Shown: piece by piece, positions 47,727-59,177 of the stretch
How positions within the stretch are numbered: the stretch's first letter is position 1
Layout of the letters: the number at the start of each line of letters is the position of its first letter
Source: Akebia trifoliata
Taxonomy: Eukaryota; Streptophyta; Magnoliopsida; Ranunculales; Lardizabalaceae
NCBI GenBank assembly: GCA_017979445.1
Contig: CM030714.1
Span: 2,046,001-2,110,000 of the forward strand
Length of the DNA stretch: 64,000 nucleotides
Direction: 5' to 3'
Made by a program: the position numbers and the translations under genes
The notes under the pieces: model-generated
What the model was told of the DNA's origin: nothing
Databases searched by the model: none
Seen by the model: only the letters and a program-made list of their open reading frames with translations

Positions 47727-48050
47727 GGGTGGCATTCGGAGCCAACAGATTTGTCCTATGTGGTTTAAAAATTTCGGATTGAGCTGATTTTTAGTGAGGT
47801 ATGATCTTTAAAATGAGGAGGTCATCCTCACAAAAAATCAGCCGAATCTGAAACTTTTAATTCCAACAAAGGTGGGTTAGAATTATGAACCGTTAAATTT
47901 GTTAATCATTGTTGATGGATTTATAAATTTCATATTTGGCTTATGAGGCTGATGTCCTCACCATAGATATAATCCACACAAAAAATCAGATCAATTTGGA
48001 AATTTTAAGTCACATAGGACAAATGTGTTGGCTCCTTAATATTGGTTCCC
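47727..48050. mobile_element. Diverged fold-back element, gggtggcattcgg type
   Basis: The left end gggtggcattcggagccaac and the right complement gttggctcct..ttggttccc form the ends. Inside are degenerate hairpin words (gagctgatttttagtgaggt). TA-rich sequence lies at left and a (CA)n/(TA)n run at 48070-48101 on the right. Confidence 0.6.
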
Positions 48051-48245
48051 AAACTTGACACCCCCCTCCCCTCACACACACACACACACACACATATATA
48101 TAGGGAGGCATTCCGATCCCTACTATTTGGCCATCATGTATTGTCATACATAAAGTTTCAGAATGTGTTGATTTTTGGTGAGGATAATCTCTAGTTACGA
48201 GGAGGAGATCATCCTCGTAAAAAATTAGCTAATTCTGAAACTTCT

Positions 48246-48279
<34 letters not shown>

Positions 48280-48281
<2 letters not shown>

Positions 48282-48660
48282 GTCACGTTATTACGACCCC
48301 CTTTGCGACCCCCTTTGCGACACACCTTTTTGTCTTATATGGGCAAAAATGTTTGGAATGGGCTGATTTTTTGTGAGGATGATCTCTATGGTGAGGGGAT
48401 CATCCTGGCAAAAAATCATCCCATTCCAAAACTTCTAACCCCATCAAAATTGATTTACAAAAATTGGACGGTCTATCATTTTTCAACAAAAATCGGACGG
48501 TCTAGAAGTTTTGGAATGGGCTGACTTTTTGCCAGGATGATCCCCTCACCATAGAGATCATCCTCACAAAAAATCAGCCCATTCCAAACATTTTTGCCCA
48601 TATAAGACAAAAAGGTGTGTCGCAAAGGGGGTTGCAAAGGGGGTCGTAATAACGCAACTC
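48280..48660. mobile_element. Fold-back element, type B (381 bp)
   Basis: It starts gggtcacgttattacgaccc, ends in its near complement ggggtcgtaataacgcaactc, and has (TA)n on both sides. The core hairpin words (gggctgattttttgtgagga) are those of type A, but the outer 60 bp, with cgaccccctttgcgacacac, are different. Confidence 0.8.
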
Positions 48661-48687
48661 TATATATATATATATATATATATATAT

Positions 48688-49061
48688 GGGTCAGGTTCAA
48701 AGGACAACCATTTCAACACACATATAGACAACGTGTTTTGTCTTATATGGGCAAAAATGTTTGGAATGGACTGATTTTTTGTGAGGATGATCTCTGTGAT
48801 GAGGGGATCATCCTGGCAAAAAATCATCCCATTCCAAAACTTGTAACCCCATCAAAATTGATTTACAAAAATTGGACGGTCTATAATTTTTCAACAAAAA
48901 TTGGACGGTCTAGAAGTTTCATAATGAGCTGATTTTTGGCAAGGATGATCTCCTCATCACAGAGATCATCCTCACAAAAAATCAGTCAATTCCAAACATT
49001 TTTGCCCATATAAGACAAAACACGTCTATATGTGTGTTGAAATGGTTGTCCTTTGAACCTG

Positions 49062-49065
<4 letters not shown>
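48688..49065. mobile_element. Fold-back element, type C (378 bp)
   Basis: It starts gggtcaggttcaaaggacaa and ends ttgtcctttgaacctgaccc, a perfect terminal inverted repeat over about 30 bp, then (TA)n on both sides. The core is nearly the same as in type B. Confidence 0.8.

Positions 49066-49141
<76 letters not shown>
49066..49141. repeat. (TA)n microsatellite, about 76 bp
   Basis: Pure TA run that separates a type C from a type A element. Confidence 0.95.
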
Positions 49142-49145
<4 letters not shown>

Positions 49146-49520
49146 CCCGTTCAGCACCCTAAGCTTTACCACACACTTTAACAAACGTGTTTTGTCTTAC
49201 ATGGGTTAGAAGTTTTGGAATTGGCTGATTTTTGGTGAGGATGATCTCTATGGTGAGGAGATCATTCTCACCAAAAATCAGCTTATTCCAAAACTTCTAA
49301 CCCCATCAAAAATGGTTTACAAAAAATGGACGGTCCACGATTTTTCAACGTGTAAACATGGGGCTAAACATTTCCGAATGGGCTGATTTTTGGGGAGGAT
49401 GATCTTCTAATCATAGAGATCATCCTCACCAAAAATCAGCCCATTCCAAAACTTCTAACCCATGTAGGACAAAAAACGTTTGTTAAAGTGTGTGGTAAAA
49501 CTTAGGGTGCTGAACATTTC

Positions 49521-49522
<2 letters not shown>
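49142..49522. mobile_element. Fold-back element, type A, copy 4 (381 bp)
   Basis: It starts gggtcccgttcagcaccc and ends gggtgctgaacatttccc, between TA runs. Closest to 43370-43750 and 44228-44608. Confidence 0.8.
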
Positions 49523-49551
<29 letters not shown>

Positions 49552-49555
<4 letters not shown>

Positions 49556-49929
49556 CCCGTTCAGCAACAAACATTTTGACAAACATTTTGGCAAAACATT
49601 TTTCAAAACATGGGTTAGAGGTTTTGGAATGGGCTGATTTTTTGTGAGGATGATCTCCTCACCGTAGAGATCATCCTCACCAAAAATCAGCCCATTCCAA
49701 AACTTCTAGCCCCAGTTTACAAGTTGAAAAATCGTGGACCGTCCATTTTTTGTAAATCATTTTTGATGGGGTTAGAAGTTTTGGAATGAGCTGATTTTTG
49801 GTGATGATGATCTCCTCACCGTAGAGATCATCCTCACCAAAAATCAGCCCATTCCAAAACCTCTAACCAATGTTTTGAAAAATGTTTTGCCAAAATGTTT
49901 GTCAAAATGTTTGTTGCTGAACATTTCCC
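49552..49929. mobile_element. Fold-back element, type D (378 bp)
   Basis: It starts gggtcccgttcagcaacaaa and ends tgttgctgaacatttccc. The outer bases are like type A, but the next about 40 bp (cattttgacaaacattttgg) are different. The core hairpins are shared. TA runs lie on both sides. Confidence 0.8.
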
Positions 49930-49944
49930 ATATATATATATATA

Positions 49945-50324
49945 GGGTCGGGTTCCTGCAACACACATTGCGACACACATATAGACAACGTGTTTGTCTT
50001 ATATGGGCAAAAATGTTTGGAATGGGCTGATTTTTTGTGAGGATGATCTCTGTGATGAGAGAATCATCCTGGCAAAAAATCATCAAATTCCAAAACTTCT
50101 AACCCCATCAAAATTGATTTACAAAAATTGGACGGTTTATAATTTTTCAACAAAAATTGGACGGTCTAGAAGTTTCATAATGAGCTGATTTTTGGCAAGG
50201 ATGATCTCCTCACCACAGAGATCATCCTCACAAAAAATCAGCCCATTCCAAACATTTTTGCCCATATAAGACAAAACACGTTGTCTATATGTGTGTTGAA
50301 ATGGTTGTCGTTTGAACCTGATCC
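49945..50324. mobile_element. Fold-back element, type E, with unlike ends (380 bp)
   Basis: The left end is gggtcgggttcctgcaacac. The right end, read inward, is ggatcaggttcaaacgacaa, close to type C. From cacacatatagacaacg inward the two arms match again. It sits between TA-rich tracts and looks like a recombinant of two end types. Confidence 0.75.
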
Positions 50325-50332
50325 ATATATAT

Positions 50333-50666
50333 AGGTTAGAATTTTTGGAATGGACTGATTTTTGGTGAGGATGATTTCTTCAACATAGAGATCATCCTCA
50401 CCAAAAATCAGCTCATTCCAAAACTTCTAACCACATCAAAAGTGATTTACAAAAAAAAAAAAAAAAAAAATAACGATTCACAATTCTTCAACTTGTAAAT
50501 TGGGGTTAGAAGCTTCGGAATAAGCTGATTTTTGGTGAAGATGATCTCTATAGAGATCATTTTCACAAAAAATCAGTCCATTCCAAAACTTCAAACCCCA
50601 TTAAAAATGATCTACAAAAAATATTGTCATGGATGTTGTCACAATTGTTGTCTCATGAATCATTCC
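50333..50666. mobile_element. Fold-back element, left-truncated and decayed
   Basis: It starts inside the arm (ggttagaatttttggaatgg), with the usual hairpin words and an A20 run near 50452-50470, and ends at a TA-rich tract. No GGGTC terminus is present on the left. Confidence 0.6.
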
Positions 50667-50685
50667 TTATATATATCTATATGTA

Positions 50686-51404
50686 ACGGATGAATCATAG
50701 GACATATGTAAAAACAATGTAATAATAATAATTTTTCAAAATATGGGTTTGAAGTTTCGGATTGAGTTGATTTTTTGTGAGGATGATCTCTATGATGAGA
50801 AGATCATCCTAAAAAAAAAAAAAAATCCAGTTCAATATGAAACTTCAAACCCCATCAAAATTGATTTAGAATGTGGACCGTTGATTTTTTATCAATAATT
50901 TGTAAATTACTTTTGATGGATTAAAAATTTTCAGATTGAGCTGATTTTTTGTGAGGATGATCTTATCATCACATAGGCCAACCACACAAAAAATCAGCTC
51001 AATCCGACACTTCTAACCCATATTTTGAAAAATCATTGTTTTTTTACTTATGTTTAAAATAATGATTTTTCAAAATATGGTGTAGAAGATTCGGATTAAG
51101 CTGATGTTTTGTGAGGATGGTCTCTTTGATGACAAGATCACCCTCACAAAATATTAGCTCAATTTGAAAATTCTAAATCCATCAAAATTGACTTACAAAT
51201 TATTGGTAAAAAATCGATAGTCCACATTATAAATAACTTTTGATGAGGTTAACTATTTCAAATTGGACTGATTTTCTTTTAGGATGATCTGCTCATCATA
51301 GAGATCGTCCTCACAAAAAATTAGCTCAATCCCAAACTTCTAACCCATATTTTGAAAAATTAATATTATTACATTATTTTTACATATGTCCCATGATCCA
51401 TCCC
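50686..51404. mobile_element. Two tandem diverged fold-back elements
   Basis: Hairpins with ttgtgaggatgatctctatg and complements occur repeatedly. The ends catagga.catatgtaaaaac and tttttacatatgtcccatg are inverted repeats, and the centre has a second copy joined at about 51050. Related to 44049-44905. TA/CA microsatellite follows. Confidence 0.55.
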
Positions 51405-51410
51405 ACACAG

Positions 51411-51506
<96 letters not shown>
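51405..51506. repeat. (CA)n-(TA)n microsatellite, about 100 bp
   Basis: A short CA run followed by about 80 bp of TA, ending exactly at the gggctgggtta start of the next fold-back element. Confidence 0.95.
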
Positions 51507-51508
<2 letters not shown>

Positions 51509-52105
51509 GCTGGGTTATTTTGACCAAATCCTAGAATTGGCTGATTTTTTTTTGTGAGGATAATTTTCTCACCATAAAGATCATCCTTACAAAAAATCAG
51601 CACATTTCGAAACTTTTAGGTGTTGTTTGTTAAACTGAAAAAAATAAGTGCTGAAACTTATAAGCGCTGAATTTAAGTGCTGAAAAAGTCGTTTGTTTAG
51701 ATGTCAAAATAGTGTTGAATTCATTAAAATTAAGCGTTGAATTTGCAGAATCATGTTTGTTACATATTGCTGAAAACTAGTAAATTGTCTATTTTACCCT
51801 TATAATCATAGTATACATTGTTTGCATTTTTCAAATACCCATTTCTTAGCAAACATGATAAAATATATTATTTGTTATAAAATTAAAATGTAATTCATTT
51901 TTAAATAAAGAAATAATACTTTTCAATTTCTAAATAATAATTTGTATTTATAAAATTCTAAAATTTTCAAATAAAAAATAAGAATGTCATACAAATCACC
52001 AAAATTTAAAATCAACACATCCATTAAAATTTTGAGATCAACATTGTCATATAATCCATTAAAATTAAAATACAACATTGTCATACTCAACAAAATAACA
52101 TCATT

Positions 52106-53448
52106 TCATATATTTGCACTATTAAGATGATTTGCAATCTGATCTCGTAAGGTAATCATAAATACTTGTTCAGATTGTCCAAACAACTCTTCCACGCCGA
52201 AATGAGTATATCCATCATTAGTTACTTCGAGAAAAATATCTTCATCATCGTATTGATAAAAAAGCTCATCAGTTATCGAAATTTTACGAAGAAAATTGTG
52301 CATTGCCATGCATGCAATCACTATATTTCTCTGAGTAGGAAAAAAGTATGTTGCCATCCTTTTTAAAATTGGGAATCGCGCCTTTAAAAAACTCCGAAAG
52401 CCCTCTCAATTACATTTCTCAGTCTGGCATGTGCATGGTTGAATATTTCCTCCTTGCATCTAGGACGTCCACGACGAAAATCAGATAACCAATAACGCAT
52501 ATTGCGATATGGTGCCATAAAACCTCGTGTGTGCGTGTAAGCAGCATCAACCAAATAATATTTATCTACATTAAAATAAATACATCGTTAAATTAGAAAT
52601 ATATTTAGATACTATATTTATTACTAATAAATCTATATGAAATACTAATAATACCAGATGGAGGTATTGAAAATCTGTTTGTAGGATCACGAATAGTCTC
52701 CATTAAGACCCTTGAATCATGTGCTACTCCTTCCCATCCAGCTTGTACGTATGTAAATATCATATTAAAGTTACAAATAGCCATTACATTTTGATAGCAT
52801 TCAGATCTTCCCCTTCCCCTGTAAGGAATTTGTCTATCCGATGGAATGCAAGCATGGATGAGTGTTCCATCAAGAGCACCAAGAGCACCCTTGTTAATTA
52901 ATTAAAAAAATACATTACTACTAGTAAAAACTATAAACATAAATATAAATTGTCATGGGTAGAAAGTTAGGTACCTTAAATATTTGTCTAAGATGTCGAT
53001 GAGTTCGAATTTCTTCCATTGGTTGATCGAAAGATGGTGATATGATCATTTCTTTAGAAAAGTACAACATAGCTAGTAGAACCTTATGGAAATATTTGTG
53101 GATTGTTTGCAATGAATGTTGAAATCGATTTTTTATTAGTTGATATTGACAATTATGACCCACTGTCATAAGAAACATTGCAATCATCTCCGATATTTTC
53201 ACATGTCTACTATCCACAAGCCATCCTCGTTCTTAAAATAAATGACAAAGATTAACGAATGACTATTTTTCCATTCTTAACAACTCATAACAATTTGATG
53301 AAGGATCCTTTAAGAGTTCATCCACAAATTGTGCACCCGTAAGTGTTGATACATTGACTACATCTTGAGTGATAGATTGTCGTCTGATACGTTCCAATAT
53401 GAACTTCAATATTAATATTATTAGAAGCTTCCGTTGTTGTGGTGTCAT
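52106..53448 (-). pseudogene. PIF/Harbinger DDE transposase (DDE_Tnp_4 type), inactivated
   Basis: Reading the minus strand, four coding blocks remain: 53448-52975 with the N-terminal helical part, 52889-52655, 52565-52390 and 52384-52106. The catalytic triad can be traced: Asp in GALGALDGTLIH, Asp in YYLVDAAYTHTRGFM, Glu in RNVIERAFGV. Introns with GT-AG ends separate the blocks at 52974/52890 and 52654/52566. Three lesions are visible: TAG at 53263-53265, TAA at 53233-53235 in the same frame, and a 2-bp surplus in a T run near 52385-52391, after which the frame resumes as KARFPILKRMATY. DDE_Tnp_4 proteins cut and paste the element together with ORF1 protein. This copy cannot make the enzyme. 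Confidence 0.85.
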
Positions 53449-53739
53449 ATTCACTGTTGCATAAATAATTTGTATACATAAAAAAAATAATACGATAAAC
53501 AAACATTTCATAATCAAATATCCATTCAAAATAAGAGTGTTCCAACATTCAAATCTAAATAAACTCATTCAAAATAAAAGCGTTCCAACATTGAAATCCA
53601 ATGACACCCATTCAAAATAAGTACTCCAACATGTCATAAACACGAAACAAACAAAATGTTCCATCAAAGACAAAAAACTTCACAAAACTACCATTAAGAT
53701 CTCACATCTAAAAGTCTATGATAAGTTAATAGCATTAAG

Positions 53740-54661
53740 TCAAGACAATCGTAGTGTTGGATCTGCCAATTCCATCCAAATTATCCTATACTCCTTTCCC
53801 TTAGCAAATGTATTAAGCGCAATATTGTAAAGGTGTCCTCCTTTCTCCACCATCGTCATTTCATTCAAAGATTTTATACAATCTTGTATCGAGGGTCCAT
53901 TGTCTGTATCTTTCACAAGAACATCGATAAGTGCTTGAATATTATTTTGAAGATCATCTTTATCATTCTTTTTATGACGTTTTTTTGATGATGAAGTATC
54001 CACGTTTTCTGAAGGAGTTGATACATTAGGAACACTCTGTCCTAAAGATTCATCTTCCAAATGTTGTGATTCAAACTCATCAAAATTTTGTGAATCCTCT
54101 CCAACTTGAGATGATACATCAATGGGCAACCCTTCTCTATGTGGACCCCATCCAGTATCTCCCGTGGTCATTGTGCATTCAAATAATGTACATAACTCAC
54201 GTGCAAACATCAATGGCTTATGACGATATTTTTTTGCTTCCGGATATTTCTGAGACACATTAGAATCATATTAAAAGTGAGTCCACTTATAATATTCTCA
54301 AGATTTATAAATATATAGTAAAAGTATAGGTTTAGACATGCCTTCAAGTAGTCATCCCATCGTTCATCAGTCCAATGAATGATATTTGTTTCTGCATTGT
54401 ATCCATGACTCGTCAAGTTGTAAGCCGCATCCAAATTCCATATTGTTTCTTTTGATAATCCCATTGATTTTTTAGTTGTCTTTGCTTAAAAGTAGTCAAA
54501 AATTTCTTGTTCAATTCAACTATAATTCTATTCCATGACTGAGATTTTAGAGTCCCCCCCGATCTTCCTTCACGGTTAACTTCTTCAATACATAGATTAA
54601 TAAAAAATTTTCTAACCCTCTCATCAAGCCAACACGCTCGGTTGCTTTCATTAGAATCCAT
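53740..54661 (-). pseudogene. PIF/Harbinger ORF1, Myb/SANT-like protein, frameshifted
   Basis: It starts with MDSNESNRACWLDERVRKFF at 54661. The N-terminal 80 residues form a Myb/SANT-like domain (Myb_DNA-bind_3 type, with KSQSWNRIIVELNKKF and QLKNQWDYQKKQ). Near 54455-54465 the frame shifts to one reading GLSKETIWNLDAAYNL, then ERWDDYLK. After a short intron a third block (54255-53740) begins KYPEAKKYRHKPLMF and ends in a charged, coiled-coil-like C-terminus with SSSKKRHKKNDKDD. This is the usual DNA-binding partner of PIF transposases, encoded upstream in the same orientation. One frameshift is certain; the intron ends are uncertain (a GC donor would fit). Confidence 0.8.
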
Positions 54662-54699
54662 ATCTAGATGCAGTAGAAAAATAAAAATAAACAATTATA

Positions 54700-55230
54700 T
54701 AATTTAAATAATTATAAAAATAATTTATATCGATGCCAATTATGTTCAAACATAAAAAATAATGTAAACTACCATTCATGGAACAGTTGAAAAAATATAA
54801 GCACACCAAGAATAATTAGTAATAACTAATAAGTAATTTGTAAGACCTAAATCATTTTGGCTACCCAAACATTTCAGAATCTTTAATGATATCAAAGCCT
54901 TTCATATTCTTGACTAGACCTTAAGATTTGTTGAGAATGTGCCCTTTAAGTCTGTTGAGAATGTGTCGATAAGTTCTTAGTTACGTTGTGTTGGAGATAA
55001 AGGCTGCATCAAGGTTCGAACAATGCCCGACTAATATGTTGTCTTGGTGTGCAATGACATCTTTTGGATGCTACTGCATTTGCATATGACATATGCAATG
55101 GGCTTTGATCAAGAAAACAAGGTATTTGGGGATGGGTATTTGGCTACACCTTGTATGGTCAGTTGTAGGTAGGGGAGCTTTTCTACCATGGACTCAGAAG
55201 GTGAAACCATCAATATTTTGGCAAGCTCTT

Positions 55231-55319
<89 letters not shown>

Positions 55320-56990
55320 AATTTATATTAAAAAATTATAAAAATAATTATTTTTAATTTAAATAAATGTATAAATTTTATAATTCTATCGAAATTTTCG
55401 GCAGCATCTCCTCTTAAAAATGGATATATGAAAATTTCCTGATAAAGAAAATACATGTATAATACACAATATAATATTCACATAACATCTCATACACAAT
55501 CCTACATCCACATAACATCCTATACACAATGCGACATCCATATAATATCCCATACACATTAACATTCTAACAAATACATATTATACGGAAAGTAAAAGTG
55601 TTGCAATGTCATACAAACACTAATACCTAACAACAGTTGTGTGTGCAAACACATACTTCATAAGATCTTATTTGTGAAGACTGTCTTTGTTTTTAATTCT
55701 AACTTGGATCCATGAACGATGGCATATCACAAAATACAATGACATTGTAATAACAAAATGACATTTATTCAATATAAATTATACTAAGTTTTACAATTTT
55801 TAAAATACTTTAAATACCATCAACAATAATTCACTAAGTTTGGTAATTTTACAAACACCTAACATACAATTCATCTAACCATTAACCTAATCCTAACTCA
55901 TAATTTAAGAATCAAATAAAATATCAACCAATGCCATCAAAATCCAACTTACAGAATAAACTCAATCAGAAATCAACTAAAGCCTTAAATTCAAAACTAA
56001 TTTCCTAATTTATTTTACTAACAATCAACTATCAATTTATTATTTACTTCAATGAAAATAACATAAATTACTTAGATTTTAGATGAATAACATTCCCCCG
56101 TATATATAAAGCTAACAACTCTTAGTTATTCGAAGTTTCTAACAATTAAACTCAATTGTTATGTGAGCAAGAAGGGTAGTGAAGTACGATACACCAGCCA
56201 AGCTATTGGAAAGAGAAGATTCATTTTTCTCGAAACTTATAAAGGAGTACTCCATGAAATCACAAAGCTTCAACAGCTTAGTAAACTTATAAAATGCAAA
56301 TTAAGAAATGAACCTTGGATGCAAGAAGAATCATAAAATGAAGTTAATTGAGTGGCTCATTTTTGAAGCACATAGAACTTTTAGAGAAAAGACAAATAAA
56401 AGTTTGAGAGAAGGTACTTATGAAGATCAACCTGTGGAAGCGGAGGTAAAAGTTTTCAAGATATTGCTCACTTTTGTTGTGTTGGCCTCAGAGAGGTTGT
56501 GGCCTAGGAATGGAGGTCATTGATTGAGACTTGAGAGGGGTTTATCTTGTAGCTTATTTTGATGGTGCTTTCTAGCACATACGTGATATGTATATATATT
56601 TGTTAATGAGAATGGGTAGCCATGATATATGGAAACTGTACAATTCTCTATTCAGATAATTCTAGGTGGATGTGAACTGTCACAACTAACAGCCACTAGA
56701 TTTCTGTTACCCATCGCTTATGTGCTTCAGCTAAGAATAATTTCTTCCTGTAAAATAATTAGCATGAATTGAAGGACCAATACTACTTGTCATCCATACC
56801 CAACCCAACAAACAAATCCAAGAAGACAATACATATAAAATGAGCTGGTATATAAGTCCTTTAAAAATTGTAGGCAAAGCTTGTCTTATAAAATATATTG
56901 ATAACAAGCGAGATTTGTATAAGAAAATAAACATCTCTGTTTTTTATACATGATGTGCATTTTGACCGTGGTCTTTTCCCTCAATTAAAC
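54700..56990. other. Non-coding interior of the PIF/Harbinger element
   Basis: No domain was recognised. A TA run of about 80 bp lies at 55235-55314. Right next to it, 55320-55480 matches 11350-11520 in reverse orientation (cgaaattttcggcagcatct against gagatgttgccgaaattttt), so an unrelated repeat has been inserted. The short open frame at 56308-56523 has no recognisable domain. Confidence 0.5.
55235..55314. repeat. (TA)n microsatellite, about 80 bp
   Basis: Pure TA run inside the PIF/Harbinger element. Confidence 0.95.
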
Positions 56991-56999
56991 ACAAAGATA

Positions 57000-58100
57000 A
57001 GCATACACTTGAATTTTTGTTTCAAGAAGTTCAATTCAAGTTTTTTTGGTTGGTTTGTGTATCATTAAGTGTATATTGAGAGTATATAAGTAGTTTGATA
57101 TTTTAAAATTTTAGTTTTCGTAAACTTATAAGTTCTCAAAGTCACATTGATCTCCAAATCGTTTAATACTCTGAATTATTGTCTATGAATTTTAGTACGT
57201 AAGACGTTCAATGTTGATGAAGTGGGGTATTTATATTTTGCATTCTTCCCACTTGGGTTTTTGTTTCAAGAAGATCAATTCAAGTTATATTGGTTGGTTT
57301 TATGTCTCATCAAGTTTTTATTCTGAGTGTATAACTAGTGTTGAAGTTGAATTTCAATTTTTCGATTTTCGCAAACTATGTTCAATGCCAAACTAATCAC
57401 CAGATCATTTAGTATCCTGAATTATTGTCTAGATTTGTTTCTCCAAGTTCTAGATTTATGGGTTAGTTCATAAGATGTTCAATGTTGAGGAAGTGGTCGT
57501 TTCGATTACTCTCCTCCCACGTGTGGGTTGTCTCAAGAAGATTAATTTTAGTTGTATGTGTTGGTTTGTGTATAAGCAAGAATATATTCAGAGTGCATAA
57601 CTAGCAATGTGGTGTATATTTTCATTTTTCATTTTTCATTTTTTGCAAAGTTAATGCTCAAGTCCACTTTGATCTACAAATTGAATAACACTCTAAAGTA
57701 TCAAATAGATTTTATTTTAACAAGTTCTAGATTTATGGGTTTAATTGCATAAGATGATCAATAGTGATGAAATGGGATAGTTAGATTACATCGTCCTACT
57801 TGGGTTTTTGTGTCAAGAAGATCAATTCAGTTATATGGGTTGGTTCAGTTTTAACAACCTTAATGCTCAAAACCACATTGATCTCCAAATCACTTAACAT
57901 TCTAAATTATTATCTAGATTTTTCTCAAAGTTCTAGATTTGTAGGCTTAGTACATAAGATGTTCACTGTCAATTAAGTGGCTGTTTTCGATTACATCCCT
58001 CCCACTTGAGGGTTTTTTTCTCAAGATTATTAATTTGAGTTATGTTGGTTGGTTTGTGGATCATCAAGTTTGTATTCAGATGGTATAACTGTGGTAAGGT
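57000..58100 (+). repeat. Five diverged tandem repeats of about 200-290 bp
   Basis: The words tttgtttcaagaagatcaat, ttggttggttt and ttattgtctaga recur in the same order at about 57015, 57255, 57515, 57800 and 57995. The units differ by 20-30 percent and by small gaps. They are internal to the PIF/Harbinger element and have no open frame. Confidence 0.7.
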
Positions 58101-58639
58101 TTATATTTTGAATTTTTGGTCTTTTTAAATAGAAGCTCTGCTTGTTTTCTATATTTTTCTTGAAGTACTATTGTTTGTTCTTGATTTCAAATTCAGTGTG
58201 AACATTTGTTTTTACAAAGTGCTCCCACCCTTTGAATGTCACAATTCCTCACTTAACTGATTGAACAAAGATGTGGGTTCCAATTTTTCCAAGGAATACA
58301 AAGCACATTTTGGTTCCAATAACAAGTCATGTGTGGAAATTGGTGGAGACAGAGAAGTTGTTAAAGTATCAATTAAGAATGTCTTGAGTTTGAAAACATA
58401 GTGATATGGTGTCCATTTCAAACTGGAGTGAAGTTATAGGTATTCTAAAACAAAATCAATTGGGTGTTTCAGACCCTAAATCAAAGTCACATTGATAACA
58501 CAGTGATACAATCTGAATACAGTGATACAATTTGAGATTGAAAACACAATGATATGCTGTCCAACTTTAAAACAAAATCAATTGGGTGTTTCAGACCCTA
58601 AATCAGAGTTTCGTTCTACTAAACTAGAGATAGATACAT

Positions 58640-58640
<1 letters not shown>

Positions 58641-58702
<62 letters not shown>
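58641..58702. repeat. (GA)n microsatellite, first run
   Basis: About 60 bp of AG repeats. A second, interrupted run is at 58804-58858, with a shared agatctgg.gag motif after both, so the block of about 160 bp looks duplicated. Confidence 0.95.
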
Positions 58703-58705
<3 letters not shown>

Positions 58706-58804
58706 CCTGGCAAGAGAGAGATCTGACGAGAGGGATTTGGATTTGGCGACAGAGACGATGGTGTTTCAGCCGTTCGGAAGAAATAAAATATGGATACAGA
58801 AGGA

Positions 58805-58857
<53 letters not shown>

Positions 58858-59177
58858 TCTGGCGAGGAGATTTGGATCCGACGAGGGAGACGACAGAGAG
58901 ACGATAGAGACGAATGTGTTTCAGCCGTTCGGATGAAATAGAACATGGATATACGTGGTAATTACATTTGTTTATAAAGGGTATATTTGTCCATAAAAAA
59001 AATAACCGGTGCTAAGCGCAAATAGTAATAAGCATTCAGCGTCTTTTTTGCGTTGAAAATTTCAGTACTTTGTGCTGAATTTTTTCGATAAACAAACGCG
59101 CTAATTTTTAAAAAGTGCTGAAAATAATTTTTTTAAGCAATAAGCACTAAAAATTAGCGCAAACAAACACCGCCTTA

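Larger units (their letters stand above)
51619..59174. mobile_element. PIF/Harbinger transposon, 7.6 kb
   Basis: The ends ggtgttgtttgttaaactg and the complement of gcgcaaacaaacaccgcc form a short imperfect inverted repeat. TTA is duplicated at 51616-51618 and 59175-59177. Subterminal repeats of agtgctgaaa words occur at both ends (51645-51690, 59030-59150). It carries two minus-strand genes, a Myb/SANT-like ORF1 (53740-54661) and a DDE transposase (52106-53448), which is the standard two-gene make-up of PIF/Harbinger elements. Both genes are disrupted, so the copy is not autonomous. The rest (54700-59000) is non-coding, with a TA microsatellite, tandem repeats and two GA runs. Confidence 0.85.

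Noticed and set aside
48303..50188. Several similar 64-105-residue open frames
   Set aside because: They are readings through the hairpin core of the fold-back elements; the repeated protein words come from repeated DNA.
43329..51506. Regularly spaced repeats that might suggest a CRISPR-like array
   Set aside because: The repeats are about 380-bp transposon copies and the spacers are TA microsatellites; the context is a plant nuclear genome.
58578..58946. 122-residue open frame rich in Ser and Leu
   Set aside because: It is a translation of the GA/CT microsatellite.
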